NCBI GenBank assembly: GCA_021783515.1
Contig: JAJXTV010000015.1
Span: forward strand, 1-64,000
Length of the DNA: 64,000 bases
Source of the DNA: Nitrospirota bacterium
GTDB taxonomy: Bacteria; Nitrospirota; Thermodesulfovibrionia; Thermodesulfovibrionales; UBA6898
Reading direction: 5' to 3'
Part shown: positions 17,801 to 24,733 of the stretch, one piece after another
Layout of the letters: each line of letters opens with the position of its first letter
Position numbering within the stretch: the first letter of the stretch is position 1
Translations under genes and position numbers: made by a program
The notes under the pieces: generated by a model
Seen by the model: the letters and a program-made list of their open reading frames with translations, nothing else
Databases searched by the model: none
What the model was told of the DNA's origin: nothing

Positions 17801-18132
17801 TTGCCTACATCGCCATAGAGGCCCGTGAGCATCAGCTTTGTTTTCTCTGCAGAGGAATTCACGTCAACAAAGGACTTGGCGGCGCCAGCGGCGCCCACTA
17901 CCACGGCCAGCCTGCCAAAGAAACCGATCAGGCTCGAAACACTGCCGCCTATGCCCTGGATACCGGCATTCGCCCGTCCGGACGCAGATTCGAGCGACTG
18001 GAAACCGGCCTTTGCTCCCTCTCCGGCCTTATTGAGGCCCTCGACCCCGCTCTTAATGGCGGCTATGCCCTTGCTCGCAAGGTCCTTTAACTGTATGACG
18101 ATATCGAGGCCGGATGGTACGGAGGTGCTCAT
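14800..18132 (-). CDS. Phage tail tape measure protein
   Basis: 1110 aa, the largest gene of the element. The N-terminus has the tape-measure core: repeated Gly/Ala-rich segments, then YGDVGKAAEAFAWIQREATN, then GKGVISMEELRQQLGEKIPTAIQAMAKGLGMS in outline, a well conserved signature. Hydrophobic stretches in the middle alternate with long coiled-coil regions (about 640-980), and the end has short amphipathic segments. Such proteins set tail length and are ejected with DNA in siphoviruses and myoviruses. ATG 18132 follows AAGGGG by 8 nt. The frame is intact over its whole length. Confidence 0.9.
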   Translation of the reverse strand: MSTSVPSGLDIVIQLKDLASKGIAAIKSGVEGLNKAGEGAKAGFQSLESASGRANAGIQGIGGSVSSLIGFFGRLAVVVGAAGAAKSFVDVNSSAEKTKLMLTGLYGDVGKAAEAFAWIQREATNVPFSMTAIQDSFVKLKSAGIDPTNGSFRTLADSVAAFGGSDEELKSVTIAIQQMAGKGVISMEELRQQLGEKIPTAIQAMAKGLGMSVSELSAQIEKGAVNAATGLNAMLSELQKTYGGSSQQMMNSWSGLLSNVKVAWEKLMIALGSTGIFEKLKSVISGLLNSIDQMGSSGALRTWIDKIGEGFSFLWNIGTSVIKMIGDLYAKVAASDAFQNLHAAISAVWERISAFAGETDFSKWIDTAATAIIWITDKIASLIGWLTDMWDQLSQSAAWQTFKDAIEGAWGAITRLFDAVSNGLPQVGALAGENFGSAQRWIQAVVNVASLLIIAVTKIVDGFVSVGEGMGKWSAIGVEYIVKIWDTVKLLVLELERAGIKTATLGFGDTSAIDAQIKAIEQHRAAVSAGIEAMKAASAESAKMGESMKNAGDKTSAGAISAEGYAKALQSVGTEAGAAGAGLEKTAKAADAASGFMKESKRSYEEWLASVREGSPAAMKMTDDAAAAFERLARQQKESLNLDYKEGLISAETYYNSIEQLDYELLQKRIANIDAHITALKAGNEAGYADVAAWEAKKDELLAAYDNQQRKQEDETSKQGQKQLDALLEVRALDYSSAVELRNKEMALLEEQATAGILSAKEAAAKRLEIEEKFSENLQEITKRNADLFVNGILAMLNGFYSAMNKLKESIESFNTASTFKNIRNEFSTTFNALTADYKSFSSDLATYEDGAYKKMWSGLTGRLTDAFKRLYLFGKDVTNMSADQVQQWADRVTRYVQYVQDLFNSLKDQIGSWQDELDQLRGNDMAILDRWYQSELDALNEKYGEELKNTKEYEEALTLLKELYAEKRKKILEDEKKAQEDSWGTGAAPEEQKASAPSGAASFDPNAPLESAGSGFGRPGDIADRVKNSVFGGIMDAVTSRIQDVVTSVNQAIGTINGALPKDMTVEKNFKFESSFSIPSLDKESTRRWVRETLGPELDEYYRLRGVKL

Positions 18133-18256
18133 GGTGTGTCCCCTTTCATAAAGAATTTATTGACCGGCGCTTTGCCTGTTACTGCCGTAAGGTTTGTCTT
18201 GAAGGTCTTATTCATCTGGCCGCTCAGGATCGTCTCCTCGCCGTTTCGTCTCATGT

Positions 18257-18880
18257 TCAGGCTCGCCAACCGGCCTCTTTGATCGCCTGCGGCAGCTGGG
18301 CCGCCCATTCTTTCCTGAGCTGCTCCGCAACCCTGTTCTTTATCGCCGTCATGTTTGCAGGCTGCTTGACGATCGCCTGGACGGTAATCACCTTTAATGC
18401 GCGAAGCGGATAACGAGACTTCCCTTGCCTGGCAAAGACCTGAGGAATGCCGCCTTTGCCCCGTGCGAGGAACGCCTGCGGCAGCTTCGTCTGCTTACTC
18501 TTGAGGATCTTTACTGTCACGCCGCTGTATTTAGACCGATGAAGTTTCTTTTGTGCAATCCCTCTGTTTTTGGAAATAAATGTTTGTATGCCGCCGGATA
18601 TTTGCTTCGGCCCAAAATAGGTCAGGCTGATAGGATCGCCATATATCGTCAGTTTGGCCTCAGGATAGTCATTATTGATCCCCTTCAGGTTCACGGTTAT
18701 CTTTCTATCGACATCCTGTTTTTTGAGATTGAACCTGCTCCTAACCTGTTTCGAGATCTCGGTCTTTCCCGCCGAGGCGGCGCGGCGGACAGTACGCGCG
18801 CCGGCCTTCTTTATGATCCCTGCATTGAGCGTCTTCAGTAGCGCGTCAACGTTCGTTATGCTTATGGATGTCTTGAACAT
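18257..18880 (-). CDS. Minor tail protein Z-like (gpZ)
   Basis: 207 aa from ATG 18880. The pattern of an N-terminal helix, RRAASAGKTEISKQVRSRFNLKKQDVDRKI, and a basic C-terminal part containing FLARGKGGIPQVFARQGKSRYPLRALK (outline) matches the lambda gpZ family, which is needed to complete the tail terminus. A longer frame from 18946 would begin inside the previous gene without RBS. The position just before the tape measure gene is unusual for gpZ, which in lambda lies among tail completion genes. Confidence 0.65.
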   Translation of the reverse strand: MFKTSISITNVDALLKTLNAGIIKKAGARTVRRAASAGKTEISKQVRSRFNLKKQDVDRKITVNLKGINNDYPEAKLTIYGDPISLTYFGPKQISGGIQTFISKNRGIAQKKLHRSKYSGVTVKILKSKQTKLPQAFLARGKGGIPQVFARQGKSRYPLRALKVITVQAIVKQPANMTAIKNRVAEQLRKEWAAQLPQAIKEAGWRA

Positions 18881-18884
18881 TTCA

Positions 18885-19355
18885 TTATTTCCCGGATTGC
18901 TGCGAGGTGCGCGCCCTGGGCTCGGCTTCACCGTGAGATTTCCCATCGAGACCGGCCGGCGAAGGTGAGGGCGAGGACGAACCCGGCGTGAGAGCCCCGA
19001 GCCGCACCATTACGGCGCTGAGGTTTCTCTTTGTCCGGTCGTTGAAATTCTGTTCGGCAATAAGGTCGAGCAGCGCCATGCCGTCGCCGAGATCGATCGT
19101 ATCGAACCATTCGCGAGGCTTGTCGAGAATCAACCCCATGATCGCGACGATCTCCTCGAAGGCGATATCGAACAGCTGACGAAGGTCGGACAGGCTCGTA
19201 AGTTCAAGGCCGGCCTCGCGGATGCGCACGAAGAGCCTTGCCACCGCTTCTGATAAGATGTTCATCTTGCCGAAGGGGACAGGGAAGATGGTCATAGCCT
19301 TACCATTCGAAAGCGTGTACAGTATTCCGGGAAGATACTTTTCACTTTTGCTCAT
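18885..19355 (-). CDS. Tail assembly chaperone-like protein
   Basis: 156 aa. The central part WFDTIDLGDGMALLDLIAEQNF fits the tail assembly chaperones that bind the tape measure during tail formation. The tail is Ser/Pro-rich and disordered. The order chaperone, small gene, tape measure supports this. Chaperones are often made in two lengths by a programmed frameshift; no obvious slippery site was noticed at the 3' end. ATG 19355 follows AAGGA by about 9 nt. Confidence 0.5.
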   Translation of the reverse strand: MSKSEKYLPGILYTLSNGKAMTIFPVPFGKMNILSEAVARLFVRIREAGLELTSLSDLRQLFDIAFEEIVAIMGLILDKPREWFDTIDLGDGMALLDLIAEQNFNDRTKRNLSAVMVRLGALTPGSSSPSPSPAGLDGKSHGEAEPRARTSQQSGK

Positions 19356-19392
19356 TGTTTAATCCTTTCTTTCAACTATAGTTCGTTGCGGC

Positions 19393-19435
19393 TTTAAAAA
19401 GTGGAGGAGCGGCCAGAAGGTACTGCCGCCCCTCC
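19393..19435 (-). terminator. Intrinsic terminator inside the phage late region
   Basis: On the minus strand an 11-bp stem (one G-T pair) with an 11-nt loop is followed by ACTTTTTAAA. It separates the protease block from the tail genes, so transcription of the tail block needs read-through, antitermination or its own promoter. Confidence 0.7.
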
Positions 19436-19450
19436 GAATGTCGCCGGTCC

Positions 19451-19600
19451 TTAGATTTCCGTCGGCGAGACATCAACCAAAACTCGCCGATTCTGCGCGG
19501 TCGACACAAAGCACACTACGCGCCGTATCGCCTGGAGTGTGGCGTCGGGAGGCGCATCGCACATAAATGGAATGCCCCGGACACACATGGGACTTGACAT
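19451..19600 (-). CDS. Small hypothetical phage protein (49 aa)
   Basis: ATG 19600 to TAA 19451 encodes 49 aa starting MSSPMCVRGIPFMCDAPPD. AAAGG lies about 7 nt before the ATG and the previous gene ends 11 bp upstream. A strong terminator follows the stop by about 15 bp, which fits a real last gene of its operon. The sequence looks beta-rich; no family recognised. Confidence 0.5.
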   Translation of the reverse strand: MSSPMCVRGIPFMCDAPPDATLQAIRRVVCFVSTAQNRRVLVDVSPTEI

Positions 19601-19611
19601 GAGTGCCTTTA

Positions 19612-20151
19612 TCAAATGAGTGATACCCGGAAGCCGGATTTCAAAGCGTCGAAAATGACCTTTTCCATGATACGAGGTATCGCAGCCTCGATACGTTGAT
19701 CGCGGTAATCATCCTGTGTCATAAAAGCGGCGTTGCTGAACCCGACTTCGAACAGGCGTTCGTCTCCGGCATCGTGCATGATCCTGACGGTGCCATCGAT
19801 GATAACAACGTCAAAGCCGGCATAGACCCCTTGCAGCCATAAATAATTTTCAATAGCTGATCTTTTGATTTTGATCGGCTTCAAATCGGCCTCTCGCACG
19901 GCTCTTCCTGTCCGGCAAAGTTCTTCGGCTTCGGCTGTAGGTAGGTCGCTTACTATCTCGCCCGGATTGCATCGCCGGCCGTCTCGCAGCCAAACTACAT
20001 TCGGCCGGAGTTGCGCGACCTCCAAAATCACGATGGACATTTTGGCTTCGTCATCAACGGCCTGCAATGATACGCCGAAATTGTCTTCCTGATCACCGGG
20101 GTACTCAGCGGCGCCGGCGATTTCTGCTTTCGATTTCTTCATGTCGTTCAT
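19612..20151 (-). CDS. Hypothetical phage protein (179 aa)
   Basis: 179 aa. The N-terminal about 30 residues are polar. A middle part (ILEVAQLRPNVVWLRDGRRCNPGEIVSDLPTAEAEELCRTGRA in outline) looks like a small beta domain. The C-terminus is amphipathic helical (DYRDQRIEAAIPRIMEKVIFDAL). It is coupled to the S49 protease by an ATGA overlap, so it may be a head protein. No family recognised. Confidence 0.6.
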   Translation of the reverse strand: MNDMKKSKAEIAGAAEYPGDQEDNFGVSLQAVDDEAKMSIVILEVAQLRPNVVWLRDGRRCNPGEIVSDLPTAEAEELCRTGRAVREADLKPIKIKRSAIENYLWLQGVYAGFDVVIIDGTVRIMHDAGDERLFEVGFSNAAFMTQDDYRDQRIEAAIPRIMEKVIFDALKSGFRVSLI

Positions 20152-21500
20152 TTGCCCCCTTTTCTTTTTTGCCGACTACGCGCGTCTTCAATTAGTGGAT
20201 TGCCCGCCTCCTCGGCGATCGGCAGCCCAGCTCGTTTCCGCGCCGCTATCACAGTCGCCGGAGGGTTTTTTTCAAATTCCGCCACCTGGAGCAGATGCTC
20301 GTAAAAATCGGCCGCCGTTGCGAATTTCATCTGGAGTGTCGGATCGTTTTTCCACCGCTGCAAGGCCTCAATTGCAAGATTTCCATCGGCGCCTTCCTGA
20401 CTTACACCGAAGGTCATCGCCCCGACGGACGCGGGCTTTTGCTGTTTCCTGCCCTCTTCGACGCCGGTGTTGAAAACTGACTGATAGACATCCGGAAACT
20501 TCGACTTCAAATTTTCTGCATTCACGACAATTTCCTCCTCATTTTCTGTTGACACACCTTCGGGTGCCTTGGTGTATACCTTTTGTCCTGAAAGGACATC
20601 CCCTTTGACGAGACGATCGATGATTATGTCAAACGACTCGATGCCGTCCGCGAGCCCTGCATCGACCGCCTGCTGCCCCATGAAGATCCTGCCTTCGGCC
20701 ATTGCCGAAAGGACCTTCTTTGCGGACACGCCGCGGTTGCGCGCCACCTCGTCCACAAAGAGGCTGTAAACGTAATCGGCGCGGTCCTGCAGATAGGCCT
20801 TGCCCTCGTCGGTGAGCGGTTTATAGTTCGAGGCGATGCGCTTGTACTTGCCGGCATAAACCTCGGTCGTCACGACTCCGCGCATCTTCTGCTGACCGGA
20901 ATAATCGCGATGCTCGACCACGACGCCGATCGACCCCGCTCCGGCCGTGGTGGACGCCATGAAGACCTTGTCGCATGCGGAGGCGAGCCAGTAACCGCCT
21001 GAATAGCAGGACGGATTGACGACCGCAATGACCGGCTTGGTCCCGCGGGACGCGAAGATGATGTCCGAGAGGTTCGAGAGGTTCGAGGCGTCTCCCCCGG
21101 GGGTATCGAAGTCCATCAGTATCGAATGAACGTCGGCGCGGTCCCTCGCCTCGATGAAGTCCTGCGTCAGCAGCTCCAGGGAGGTCCCGCCGCTGAACCA
21201 CATGAGCATGTTCATGCGCGGCCCGATCACGTCGTAGACCGGGAGCACCGCGACGCCGTTTATGACGCTGTAGCGGTCGGAATAGGGGGGCGTGGTTGGC
21301 GAATCGTCAACAACGGCCACGTTTTTTTGTAGGGGCAGGCGACTATTTGCCCTCGCGGGCTGAAACGGCGCAAGGTCGTCTATCTTCGCGCCCGACTCCC
21401 AGGCCTCGAGGAAATTCTTTATCTCGGCCCGCTTCTCAGAAAGAAGCGCGAGCGGCGAACCGAAGAAGGCGTGTGAAACTCTGTGCCTGTCTTTTTTCAT
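20148..21500 (-). CDS. S49 family (SppA-like) phage protease
   Basis: 450 aa. The S49 peptidase domain spans about 75-290: VLPVYDVIGPR strand, DTPGGDASNL oxyanion loop, catalytic Ser in PSCYSGGYWLA near 165, and the general-base Lys in VYAGKYKRIASNYKPL near 217. Phage members (lambda gpC type) mature the prohead and often carry a scaffold region downstream. Here the 130-residue C-terminal part is helical and charged, fitting that plan. It is the only clear head-related gene left in the element. ATG 21500 overlaps the upstream stop (ATGA). Confidence 0.85.
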   Translation of the reverse strand: MKKDRHRVSHAFFGSPLALLSEKRAEIKNFLEAWESGAKIDDLAPFQPARANSRLPLQKNVAVVDDSPTTPPYSDRYSVINGVAVLPVYDVIGPRMNMLMWFSGGTSLELLTQDFIEARDRADVHSILMDFDTPGGDASNLSNLSDIIFASRGTKPVIAVVNPSCYSGGYWLASACDKVFMASTTAGAGSIGVVVEHRDYSGQQKMRGVVTTEVYAGKYKRIASNYKPLTDEGKAYLQDRADYVYSLFVDEVARNRGVSAKKVLSAMAEGRIFMGQQAVDAGLADGIESFDIIIDRLVKGDVLSGQKVYTKAPEGVSTENEEEIVVNAENLKSKFPDVYQSVFNTGVEEGRKQQKPASVGAMTFGVSQEGADGNLAIEALQRWKNDPTLQMKFATAADFYEHLLQVAEFEKNPPATVIAARKRAGLPIAEEAGNPLIEDARSRQKRKGGK

Positions 21501-21760
21501 GATTTTTTAAATCCGTGGACCTGCCTGAGCAGAAATATTGAAGAACGGACATCCTTCAGCGTTTTGATAAACGTATTGACGGGAACGGGGAAATCGGCGT
21601 AGATTTCTTCCAGGATTGAAAGGAGACGGGGGCCTTGCACTTTCCATGCGACTGTTTTCGGGTCTTTTAAGAAGGGATGGATTTCAAATCCGCGTAAGCG
21701 GAAATAGGTAACCAGGTATGCATCTTCAAGGACAAGCTCAGAAACTTCTTCTTTTCCCAT
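21497..21760 (-). CDS. DUF5659-like small protein
   Basis: 87 aa. The pattern LEDAYLVTYFRLRGFEIHPFLKDP, strand, then LEEIYADFPVPVNTFIKTLKDVRSSIF resembles the DUF5659 domain, a small family found in phages and integrated elements with no known function. It is the first gene of the protease block and overlaps it by 4 nt. The assignment is from memory of the pattern. Confidence 0.5.
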   Translation of the reverse strand: MGKEEVSELVLEDAYLVTYFRLRGFEIHPFLKDPKTVAWKVQGPRLLSILEEIYADFPVPVNTFIKTLKDVRSSIFLLRQVHGFKKS

Positions 21761-21805
21761 ATCTTTCTTTCTCCTTTAAGAGTCATTGCGGCACTCTCAG
21801 GAGAC

Positions 21806-21834
21806 AGCATATAGAAAAAGAAAAAAGCGTTCAA
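21806..21834 (-). promoter_or_regulatory. Possible promoter of the phage protease block
   Basis: Minus strand TTGAAC (21834-21829), 17-bp spacer, TATGCT (21811-21806), within an AT-rich gap and about 45 bp before the first gene of the block. Confidence 0.35.
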
Positions 21835-21942
21835 AAAAATATAAGAAGTTTTCCGCTATTAAAATAAAATCACTTATACAAGCGGGAAGAAAGCCGAAAA
21901 ATACGGGGTGATCAGATATCGACTGTCGGAGTTATTGAATTT

Positions 21943-22668
21943 CTAAGAACGAAAACGGCTAGGAAGTAGGTGATTATTTGCGGCTGTCCAGGGGAAATCC
22001 TCGTAAGCCTTATTTACTGAGGTCGCTATAGATGAAAAAATCTTCCGGACACTTTCTTGCTGGATAGTCTCTTTTTCGAAACCGAAAAACATAACCAGTG
22101 GAAATAGCACCTCATATGATATTCGACCGTCAATATCGCTCTCGGTCGAATTCAGGAGACGTCGGCCCTTTTTTATAAAATCAATATAGAAGCTTTTCAT
22201 CTCTTTCTCAGAGAGAGTTGTTTTCGTGAAATATAGAATCCCCTCGGAAGGGTAATTTGTTATTTTTATGATCTCTATGGTCTTACGAATCAGGTCGTTC
22301 TTGAATTTGCCGAATGAAGATCGCCTGCGGTTCTCAGCCAAGTTCTCATATATCAAGGCAGCAAGAATTCTATTGCCATCAACAAAATTCTTACGGGACC
22401 GTTCTTTTAAGCTTTTCGATTTGTATCTATTTTTGTTTAATGCCTGCTGTGACCAAAAAAGCATCCACTCCAAAGATTCTTCTCTGCTGCGAGTAGCTCC
22501 GTCATATAGATAATCTCTTATGCGCTCCCATCCTTCAAGCGTAGATTCAATAATGATTTCTGCCTCAGGTCCTTCCATGTAATCGTGAACCCTAATACGG
22601 CCATTTTTGAGAATCATCGCTTTACCAAGAGGACGTTTAATTTCTTTTGTATCTTTTTTCTTTCCCAA
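21943..22668 (-). CDS. Hypothetical AT-rich accessory protein (241 aa)
   Basis: 241 aa, strongly charged (Lys, Arg, Glu) and mainly helical, for example LEGWERIRDYLYDG, KFKNDLIRKTIEIIKITNYP and EKEMKSFYIDFIKKGRRLL. No signal peptide or membrane helix. The codon choice is much richer in A/T than in neighbouring genes, which suggests separate acquisition. It sits between the toxin-antitoxin pair and the structural genes, a common site for extra cargo. No family recognised. Confidence 0.55.
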   Translation of the reverse strand: MGKKKDTKEIKRPLGKAMILKNGRIRVHDYMEGPEAEIIIESTLEGWERIRDYLYDGATRSREESLEWMLFWSQQALNKNRYKSKSLKERSRKNFVDGNRILAALIYENLAENRRRSSFGKFKNDLIRKTIEIIKITNYPSEGILYFTKTTLSEKEMKSFYIDFIKKGRRLLNSTESDIDGRISYEVLFPLVMFFGFEKETIQQESVRKIFSSIATSVNKAYEDFPWTAANNHLLPSRFRS

Positions 22669-22704
22669 TTCCCACTCTCCGATGTGGTTTCTCCCGAAAA
22701 CTTC

Positions 22705-22757
22705 TCAGGGGCAGGGCGTGGAGTGCGCCTCTTCGGCCTGCAGAGCCTATCCCCTGA
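22705..22757. repeat. Nested inverted repeats after the antitoxin gene
   Basis: Outer 7-bp arms TCAGGGG / CCCCTGA enclose two small hairpins, GGCG-7-CGCC and GGC-7-GCC, a three-way-junction layout. No T run follows on either strand. It may be a structured RNA or a 3' hairpin of the toxin-antitoxin transcript. Confidence 0.3.
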
Positions 22758-22760
22758 AAC

Positions 22761-23126
22761 CTAAACCGCTATCTGCAGCTCTATCCTGTCGTATGAAATG
22801 ACCGGGCGTGTCTTGTGATCGTTTTCCTTCTTTTCTAGCAACCCGATCTCTTCAAGATATCTCACGTCATCGGCGATGTTCTTGATGTCCCGATTCGCCA
22901 TGCGCGCGAGTTCGTTAATCGACGCCGGCTTCTTTGCTTTGATGATGTGAAGCAGCTCCAGCCGCTTAGGAGTCAATGCCTTCCTGAAAGCTTCCAGACT
23001 CGTGAAATAAACGCCGGACTCCTTCTTCACCTTCTCCCCCCGCTCCAGTTTCTTCATGGTGTCTTTCGTCTCGGCGAGGGCCTCCTCGATGCTCTTAATA
23101 CCTATTCTCATCTTTTTGACCTTCAT
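22761..23126 (-). CDS. TumA-like antitoxin, winged-helix protein
   Basis: 121 aa. The N-terminal part (about 1-50) is helical and probably the toxin-binding part. The rest (FRKALTPKRLELLHIIKAKKPASINELARMANRDIKNIADDVRYLEEIGLLE in outline) is a MarR/HVO_A0114-like winged helix that binds DNA. It follows the DUF6516 gene with an ATGA overlap, the toxin-first order seen for TumE/TumA pairs. It is expected to repress the shared promoter, where matching half-sites are seen. Confidence 0.75.
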   Translation of the reverse strand: MKVKKMRIGIKSIEEALAETKDTMKKLERGEKVKKESGVYFTSLEAFRKALTPKRLELLHIIKAKKPASINELARMANRDIKNIADDVRYLEEIGLLEKKENDHKTRPVISYDRIELQIAV

Positions 23127-23404
23127 CTTCTGAACCTCCTCACGTCTCTGTAAAAATCATCGATCAGCTTATCGACGCCTCTAAACTCATAGGGCTTTTC
23201 TGTGTCCCTATAGTGCCGGTGATCGCCTTTACCCTCGGCATTGTCATATCCGACGACGCGGACCCCGTCGACGACATAGACCAGGGAGTATTTAAGCCCA
23301 TGCGGTTTATCTCCCGTGGCTGCCGGCAGCTCCCATATCTTTATTTCGAGAACGTTCCCGCCCTCTTCAATAACCTTGATGTGCTTTACTAACTTTGCTC
23401 CCAT
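23123..23404 (-). CDS. DUF6516 (TumE-like) toxin
   Basis: 93 aa. The pattern HGLKYSLVYVVDGVRVVGYDNAEGKGDHRH, then PYEFRGVDKLIDDFYRDV (outline), with the conserved YDN and GDHRH motifs, is that of the DUF6516/TumE family described as the toxin of TumE/TumA modules. The His-rich motif suggests an enzymatic role, target not known from sequence. The start ATG is only about 15 nt from the predicted transcription start, so the leader is very short. Confidence 0.75.
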   Translation of the reverse strand: MGAKLVKHIKVIEEGGNVLEIKIWELPAATGDKPHGLKYSLVYVVDGVRVVGYDNAEGKGDHRHYRDTEKPYEFRGVDKLIDDFYRDVRRFRR

Positions 23405-23422
23405 ATCCTTTGTTTAACTAAT

Positions 23423-23454
23423 GGTATTGTATACCAATGCCCGGTATATGTCAA
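23423..23454 (-). promoter_or_regulatory. Promoter and operator of the toxin-antitoxin operon
   Basis: Minus strand TTGACA (23454-23449), 17-bp spacer, TACAAT (23431-23426). GGTAT/ATACC half-sites lie at 23423-23427, 23431-23435 and 23443-23447. The first two form a perfect dyad over the -10 element, a typical autorepression layout. Confidence 0.75.
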
Positions 23455-23482
23455 AGCCGCTTGCACCGATTCGGTCCTTTCC

Positions 23483-23620
23483 CTATTTCGCAGGGACAGA
23501 CGGCGCCTCGAACGGCTTCCCGCGGAGGTTCAGTTTTTCCCGAAGCATCTCTGTCCGTGGATGACAATACCCCTTAGTTGTTCGCAGAGCCGCAGCGGGC
23601 TCGCCTTCAATCGTCTTCAT
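23483..23620 (-). CDS. Small hypothetical phage protein (45 aa)
   Basis: ATG 23620 overlaps the stop of the 171-aa gene (ATGA) and the frame closes at TAG 23483. The product is 45 aa, basic and Pro-rich at its end, starting MKTIEGEPAAALRTTKGYCH. The overlap matches the habit of this element, which is the main support. No family recognised. Confidence 0.42.
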   Translation of the reverse strand: MKTIEGEPAAALRTTKGYCHPRTEMLREKLNLRGKPFEAPSVPAK

Positions 23621-24132
23621 ACTCGTTCACCACTATTCTCTTCAGGGGCATCGGTCCTCAGAACCGGGGAAAAACCTTGTTTATTGATCCAGGTCGTCAA
23701 CAGATGATCGCCGGCGCTCCTGAACAGCGCATCATTTTCCCATTTGATAAAGAATCGATTAAATAACGCGGAAAGTTCGCGGAAGCTCTTCTCTGTAAGC
23801 CGCGTACTTGTTTTCAAGAATAAAGCGTGGATCTCCGTTGCCGGATATTTCTCCGCCCCTAGCCATTCCCGGACCGGACAGCGCCCTTTGTCGAGATGGA
23901 AGAATATACAGTTCCTAACAAACTGGAGACCGTCCTCCGCGTACCAAGCGAAGAATTTCGCTTCAAGAGCGTCGAATCTCTCGGGATCATGAAAACCGAC
24001 TTCGGACCTCAGTTCAGTGAACCTTTTCCGCATGTCTGAAATTAAGAGATCCCGCCAGTTCCTCGGACGCCTGGCTTTAGGCAATATATTCGCCACCGAT
24101 CCTGATAGTCTGCTAATTTCTGCCGTCTCCAT
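23617..24132 (-). CDS. Hypothetical phage protein downstream of the C4-like RNA (171 aa)
   Basis: 171 aa, soluble, with aromatic-rich helices (AWYAEDGLQFVRNCIFF, SALFNRFFIKWENDALF). It starts at ATG 24132 with AGGAGG 9 nt upstream and lies directly after a structured RNA that ends in a T run. Its expression therefore probably requires escape from that structure. In P1-like phages the gene after the C4 RNA is an antirepressor. This protein shows no recognised antirepressor domain, so only the position suggests such a role. Confidence 0.55.
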   Translation of the reverse strand: METAEISRLSGSVANILPKARRPRNWRDLLISDMRKRFTELRSEVGFHDPERFDALEAKFFAWYAEDGLQFVRNCIFFHLDKGRCPVREWLGAEKYPATEIHALFLKTSTRLTEKSFRELSALFNRFFIKWENDALFRSAGDHLLTTWINKQGFSPVLRTDAPEENSGERV

Positions 24133-24156
24133 AGCTTATGCCCTCCTTTGGCAAAT

Positions 24157-24230
24157 AAAAAATCCGGACCCTTGTGCGTCGGTCTTATGAAACCGACCTC
24201 CATGCGTCGCCACATGAAGAGAGTCCGGAT
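24157..24230 (-). ncRNA. Three-way-junction RNA resembling phage C4 antisense RNA
   Basis: Read on the minus strand, an 11-bp outer stem (24230-24220 with 24072+90 to 24172, that is 24172-24162; one G-U pair) encloses two adjacent hairpins. The first has a 7-bp stem with an 8-nt loop (24219-24198), the second a perfect 6-bp stem with an 8-nt loop (24197-24178). Five unpaired bases follow (24177-24173) and a T run comes directly after the outer stem (24161-24157). The fold and the loop sequences (TGGCGACG, TTCATAAG) match my memory of the C4 antisense RNA of P1-type phages. A promoter lies about 85 bp upstream. The C4 identity needs a covariance search. Confidence 0.6.
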
Positions 24231-24315
24231 TAATATTTTTCCTCAAAACTAAAAAACCCCTTTCCGCATTGCTGCAGAGGCCGGGGCCGGCCCCATAAGA
24301 ACTTCGCACAATCGG

Positions 24316-24344
24316 ATTTTACGGGAGAAGGAAACCGATGTCAA
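24316..24344 (-). promoter_or_regulatory. Promoter of the C4-like RNA transcript
   Basis: Minus strand TTGACA (24344-24339), 17-bp spacer, TAAAAT (24321-24316). The leader between it and the structured RNA contains a 12-bp palindrome GGGGCCGGCCCC and a CCCC...GGGGTTTTTT segment that could form an extra early terminator. Confidence 0.7.
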
Positions 24345-24419
24345 TACTTTTTTCGACTCAGCCCCGGCGGCCGCGCCGGGCAAACTACCGGTACGTAGCA
24401 CCCGTATCGAAGAGTCTCA

Positions 24420-24704
24420 TCAGCGTCCAAGGAAAAACAGAACGATTGCAAGGACAAAGAGCATGATTATAATCGCCGGCCACGTCCCTGATCTGCCCTG
24501 AGTGGAGTCGGCGTCGGCTGTCGTCTTCGACGTTTCCGTGTAGGATATCCCGGTACCCGGAATACCAATCGTCTTCCGGGTACCCTTCGGGCCTATTGTC
24601 ATCCTGGCCCCCCGGCCGCCGATCGAGACCGAGGGCCCGGACTTGCTGACGTTCAGCGTGACGCCCGGGAAAAGCTTCTTTCTGCGGTAAAATCGAAAAC
24701 CCAT
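24420..24704 (-). CDS. DUF4236 domain protein with C-terminal membrane helix
   Basis: 94 aa. The first 55 residues follow the DUF4236 pattern: MGFRFYRRKKLFPGVTLN, SKSGPSVSIGGRGARMTIG and GTRKTIGIPGTGISY. A polar linker follows and one hydrophobic helix (about 74-92) at the very end. The domain is common in mobile elements and near DNA-related proteins; its role is unknown. The helix suggests the small beta domain faces the cytoplasm from the membrane. Confidence 0.85.
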   Translation of the reverse strand: MGFRFYRRKKLFPGVTLNVSKSGPSVSIGGRGARMTIGPKGTRKTIGIPGTGISYTETSKTTADADSTQGRSGTWPAIIIMLFVLAIVLFFLGR

Positions 24705-24733
24705 GGTCCTCTCCTATGGTTGCCTTCGAAGTC

